Assembly: GCA_964644675.1 (NCBI GenBank)
Contig: CAZXWK010000047.1
Span: 1-15,096 of the forward strand
Direction of reading: 5' to 3'
Source of the DNA: CAZXWK01 sp964644675
GTDB taxonomy: Bacteria > Actinomycetota > Coriobacteriia > Anaerosomatales > JAAXUF01
DNA length: 15,096 bases
The notes below the pieces were generated by a model. The model ran no database searches. It saw only the letters and a list, made by a program, of their open reading frames with translations, and was not told the DNA's origin. Of the stretch, positions 13,421 to 15,096 are shown one piece after another (within the stretch, counting starts at the first letter, position 1; every line of letters starts with the position of its first letter). The translations under genes and the position numbers were made by a program.

Positions 13421-13870
13421 GTGGGCACTACAGACATCGGCTACCTGCTCAACAAGGCCACTCGGCAGCTGCGACTGGGGCTCGCGGCCCGGCTCGCCGA
13501 GACGGGGCTTCGCCCGCAGCAGGCCGCGGCTCTCATGGCCATCGGCCGCAGTGACGAAAGGCAGCTCACGCCGAGCCAGGTTGCCGACGCCATCGACGTG
13601 GACGCCCCGACGGCATCGGGACTGCTCGAGCGGCTCGCGCGCGACGGGTGGATCGAGTCGTCGCCCAACCCCGAAGACGGGCGATCGCGGCTTGTCAGGC
13701 TGACGCCGAAGGCGACAGATGTGCTGCCGGCCGTGCTCACGTCAGCCGCCGCGACCACCGCTCATGCGACCGCTTGTCTCACCGCCGGCGAAGTTGAGAC
13801 GCTCGAGCGGCTGCTCGTGCGGGTCTGCGAGTGCGGCGCGGTCGGCACGGGACAGGAGCGCGAGCGATGA
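13421..13870 (+). CDS. MarR-family transcriptional regulator
   Basis: A 149-aa winged helix-turn-helix regulator that binds DNA as a dimer and usually releases it on binding phenolic or oxidising ligands. N- and C-terminal helices (about 5-30 and 98-140) would form the dimer interface. The central region holds the HTH (LTPSQVADAIDVDAPTASGL, 49-68) and a wing with the family's PEDGRSRLVRLTPKA pattern (84-98). The start is GTG 13421, set by AAGGAG 7 bases upstream (13408-13413); the longer open frame starting at 13394 would run through the operator. Two Cys near the C-terminus (136 and 138, in CEC) could sense oxidants, but this is speculative. Its stop overlaps the next ATG (ATGA), so the regulator and the NmrA-like protein are co-translated. 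Confidence 0.92.
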   Translation: MGTTDIGYLLNKATRQLRLGLAARLAETGLRPQQAAALMAIGRSDERQLTPSQVADAIDVDAPTASGLLERLARDGWIESSPNPEDGRSRLVRLTPKATDVLPAVLTSAAATTAHATACLTAGEVETLERLLVRVCECGAVGTGQERER

Positions 13871-14733
13871 CGGCGGTCCTCGTGACCGGAGCCACCGGCA
13901 ACGTCGGCTGCGAGCTGATCGAGCGGCTCGCACGGCGGCGCGTCCGGGTGAAGGCCGCCGTGCGGCCGTCCGGGAGAGGCACAGTGCCCAAGGGGGTTGA
14001 ACCGGTCTCGTTCGACTTTGACGATCCCGCGACGTTCGCGCCGGCACTCGTGGGCGTCGACCGCGTCTTCCTCATGCGGCCGCCGCAGATGTCGGACGCG
14101 AGCGCCATGCGCCCGTTCGTAGAGGCCATGCGCGAGGCGCGCGTCGAGCATGTGGTGTTCATGTCGGTCCAGGGTGCGGGGGCGAACCCGTTCGTGCCAC
14201 ATCACGGGATCGAGAAGCAGCTCAAGCGAAGCGGGCTGTGCTGGACGTTCCTGCGGCCGAGCTTCTTCATGCAGAACCTGTCCACGACGCACTGCGTCGA
14301 CATATGCGAGCGCGATGAGATCTACGTCCCTGCGGGACGCGGTCGGACGAACTTCATCGACGCTGCCGACGTGGCTGAGGCAGCTGCGGTCTGCCTGGCG
14401 AGTCCCGAGCACGAGCGGAGGGCCTACGAGGTTACGGGGAGCGAGGCGCTCACGTACGAACAGGTCGCCGAGGCCCTCTCGGCAGTGTGTGGACGTACGA
14501 TCACGTACGCGCGACCGTCGGCGCGTGAGTTCAAGGCGAGGATGAAGGAAGCCGGGCATCCGGACGAGTTCGTCTCGGTCATGAGCTCGATCTACGCGCT
14601 CGCGAGATTCGGCATGGCGGCGGGGACGACGCGCGACTTCGAGGAGCTGACGGGTCATCGGCCGACAACGCTGGCCGAGTGGGCCGCACGCCATGCGGGG
14701 TGCTTCGCGCCGAGCAACACTCGCGTGCCGTAG
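13867..14733 (+). CDS. NmrA-like NAD(P)-binding protein, possible quinone oxidoreductase
   Basis: A 288-aa atypical short-chain dehydrogenase of the NmrA/QOR2 type. The N-terminus holds a Rossmann nucleotide site, GATGNVG (8-14), within MTAVLVTGATGNVG. Further on are VVFMSVQGA and the HGIEKQLKRSG...TFLRPSFFMQN region (about 117-139), typical of NmrA-like proteins and NAD(P)H:quinone reductase relatives, which lack the classical SDR YxxxK pair. The ATG overlaps the marR stop, so it is under the same promoter and probably the regulated target. The likely job is reduction of quinones or other electrophiles, or redox sensing through NAD(P). A purely regulatory, non-enzymatic role as in fungal NmrA is also possible. 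A strong hairpin follows 22 bases after the stop. Confidence 0.88.
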   Translation: MTAVLVTGATGNVGCELIERLARRRVRVKAAVRPSGRGTVPKGVEPVSFDFDDPATFAPALVGVDRVFLMRPPQMSDASAMRPFVEAMREARVEHVVFMSVQGAGANPFVPHHGIEKQLKRSGLCWTFLRPSFFMQNLSTTHCVDICERDEIYVPAGRGRTNFIDAADVAEAAAVCLASPEHERRAYEVTGSEALTYEQVAEALSAVCGRTITYARPSAREFKARMKEAGHPDEFVSVMSSIYALARFGMAAGTTRDFEELTGHRPTTLAEWAARHAGCFAPSNTRVP

Positions 14734-14754
14734 CCGACACTCCAACAACGCAAA

Positions 14755-14782
14755 GCGGGAGAGGGCTCGCACCCTCTCCCGC
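14755..14782. terminator. Strong hairpin terminator between nmrA-like gene and tRNA
   Basis: GCGGGAGAGGG (14755-14765) pairs perfectly over 11 bases with CCCTCTCCCGC (14772-14782) across a 6-base loop. It lies between the plus-strand NmrA-like gene and the 3' end of the minus-strand tRNA, so it can serve both. On the minus strand a short TTTG follows the stem; there is no long U-tract on either side. Confidence 0.75.
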
Positions 14783-14795
14783 CTGCGCTCTGCTG

Positions 14796-14871
14796 TGGTG
14801 CCCCCGGCAGGATTCGAACCTGCGACACCAGGTTTAGGAAACCTGTGCTCTATCCCCTGAGCTACGAGGGC
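14796..14871 (-). tRNA. tRNA-Arg (anticodon CCT)
   Basis: A complete cloverleaf reads on the minus strand from 14871. It has acceptor GCCCTCG pairing with CGGGGGC (one G-T pair), D stem GCTC/GAGC, anticodon stem CAGGT/ACCTG around loop TTCCTAA, variable GTGTC, and T stem GCAGG/CCTGC around TTCGAAT. The anticodon CCT reads the Arg codon AGG. Discriminator A (14799) is followed by a genome-encoded CCA (14798-14796). A possible minus-strand -10 (TACACT, 14912-14917) lies upstream without a clear -35. Confidence 0.97.
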
Positions 14872-14982
14872 TTGTGGCTCGTCAACGTGCGAATCGCCAT
14901 CGAGCGGGCATAGTGTATCGCACGAGCTGCGTCTCGGATGCGTCTGGCATCCTGTTCACGCGAACCTGTCGAAGGAGCCCAC

Positions 14983-15096
14983 GTGCCGACCACCCTGACC
15001 TTCAGCCCCGACCGTGCTCCCGCCTCGACCCTGCGTGCCACCGACCCCGTGCTGGCTCGCGTCATCGACGGTGTCGGCGCGTTCGAGATCACCCTC
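14983..15096 (+). CDS. N-terminal start of a gene cut by the window end, possibly a DNA-3-methyladenine glycosylase
   Basis: A GTG at 14983, with GAAGGAG (14971-14977) 5 bases upstream, opens a frame that stays open for 38 codons to the window end. The segment ATDPVLARVIDGVGAFEITL resembles the N-terminal DPxLAxLI...G pattern of HhH-GPD family DNA-3-methyladenine glycosylases (AlkA-like), base-excision repair enzymes that remove alkylated bases. The catalytic HhH region and Asp lie outside the window, so the family call rests on a short match from memory and is tentative, while the start itself is well supported. Confidence 0.5.
   Translation, partial: MPTTLTFSPDRAPASTLRATDPVLARVIDGVGAFEITL

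Overview
This is a high-GC (roughly two thirds G+C by eye), densely coded bacterial window of ordinary chromosomal character. The gene content suggests a Gram-positive actinobacterial lineage, most likely an anaerobic or facultative one such as the Coriobacteriia. The reasons are exported NlpC/P60 and Amidase_3 peptidoglycan hydrolases, a DcuB-like C4-dicarboxylate transporter, frequent GTG/TTG starts, and a proline/alanine-rich protein style. The taxon is an inference. The 100-N gap shows that this is a draft assembly, possibly metagenome-derived.

Layout. (a) 1-2810, plus strand: the end of a small membrane ORF, an unrecognised 115-aa protein and a Cu(+)-type P1B ATPase in one tight unit. 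(b) 5718-2828, minus strand: an operon of three exported cell-wall enzymes (Amidase_3 amidase, NlpC/P60 endopeptidase, M14 carboxypeptidase-like protein) running into the 3' end of the ATPase gene. (c) 5955-6542, plus strand: a stand-alone DEDDh 3'-5' exonuclease. (d) 7744-6597, minus strand: a zinc-ribbon/Pro-Ala-linker protein, apparently broken by an assembly gap. Opposite it at 7880-8950, from a shared 135-bp divergent region, is a Pro-rich single-pass membrane protein. (e) 13045-8999, minus strand: an operon of DcuB-like transporter, M20 dipeptidase and APC amino-acid permease. (f) 13421-14733, plus strand: a MarR regulator overlapping an NmrA-type NAD(P)-binding protein, with a clear promoter and palindromic operator candidates. 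(g) 14796-14871, minus strand: tRNA-Arg(CCT). (h) 14983 to the window end: the start of a further gene, probably a DNA glycosylase.

How the genes may work together. The three wall enzymes attack different bonds of peptidoglycan, so together they can strip and trim stem peptides outside the cell. The Dcu/M20/APC operon looks like a peptide or amino-acid use module: a dipeptidase flanked by a dicarboxylate (succinate/fumarate/aspartate-type) antiporter and an amino-acid permease. MarR-NmrA looks like an autoregulated stress or redox response pair.

The most solid unusual observation is technical. The 100-N gap at 6967-7066 is flanked on both sides by the same 55 bases. Collapsing the gap and one copy restores one continuous 330-codon reading frame, so the split gene is very probably an assembly artefact. 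I saw no mobile element, CRISPR array, defence island or rRNA, and nothing that amounts to a clearly new biological system.
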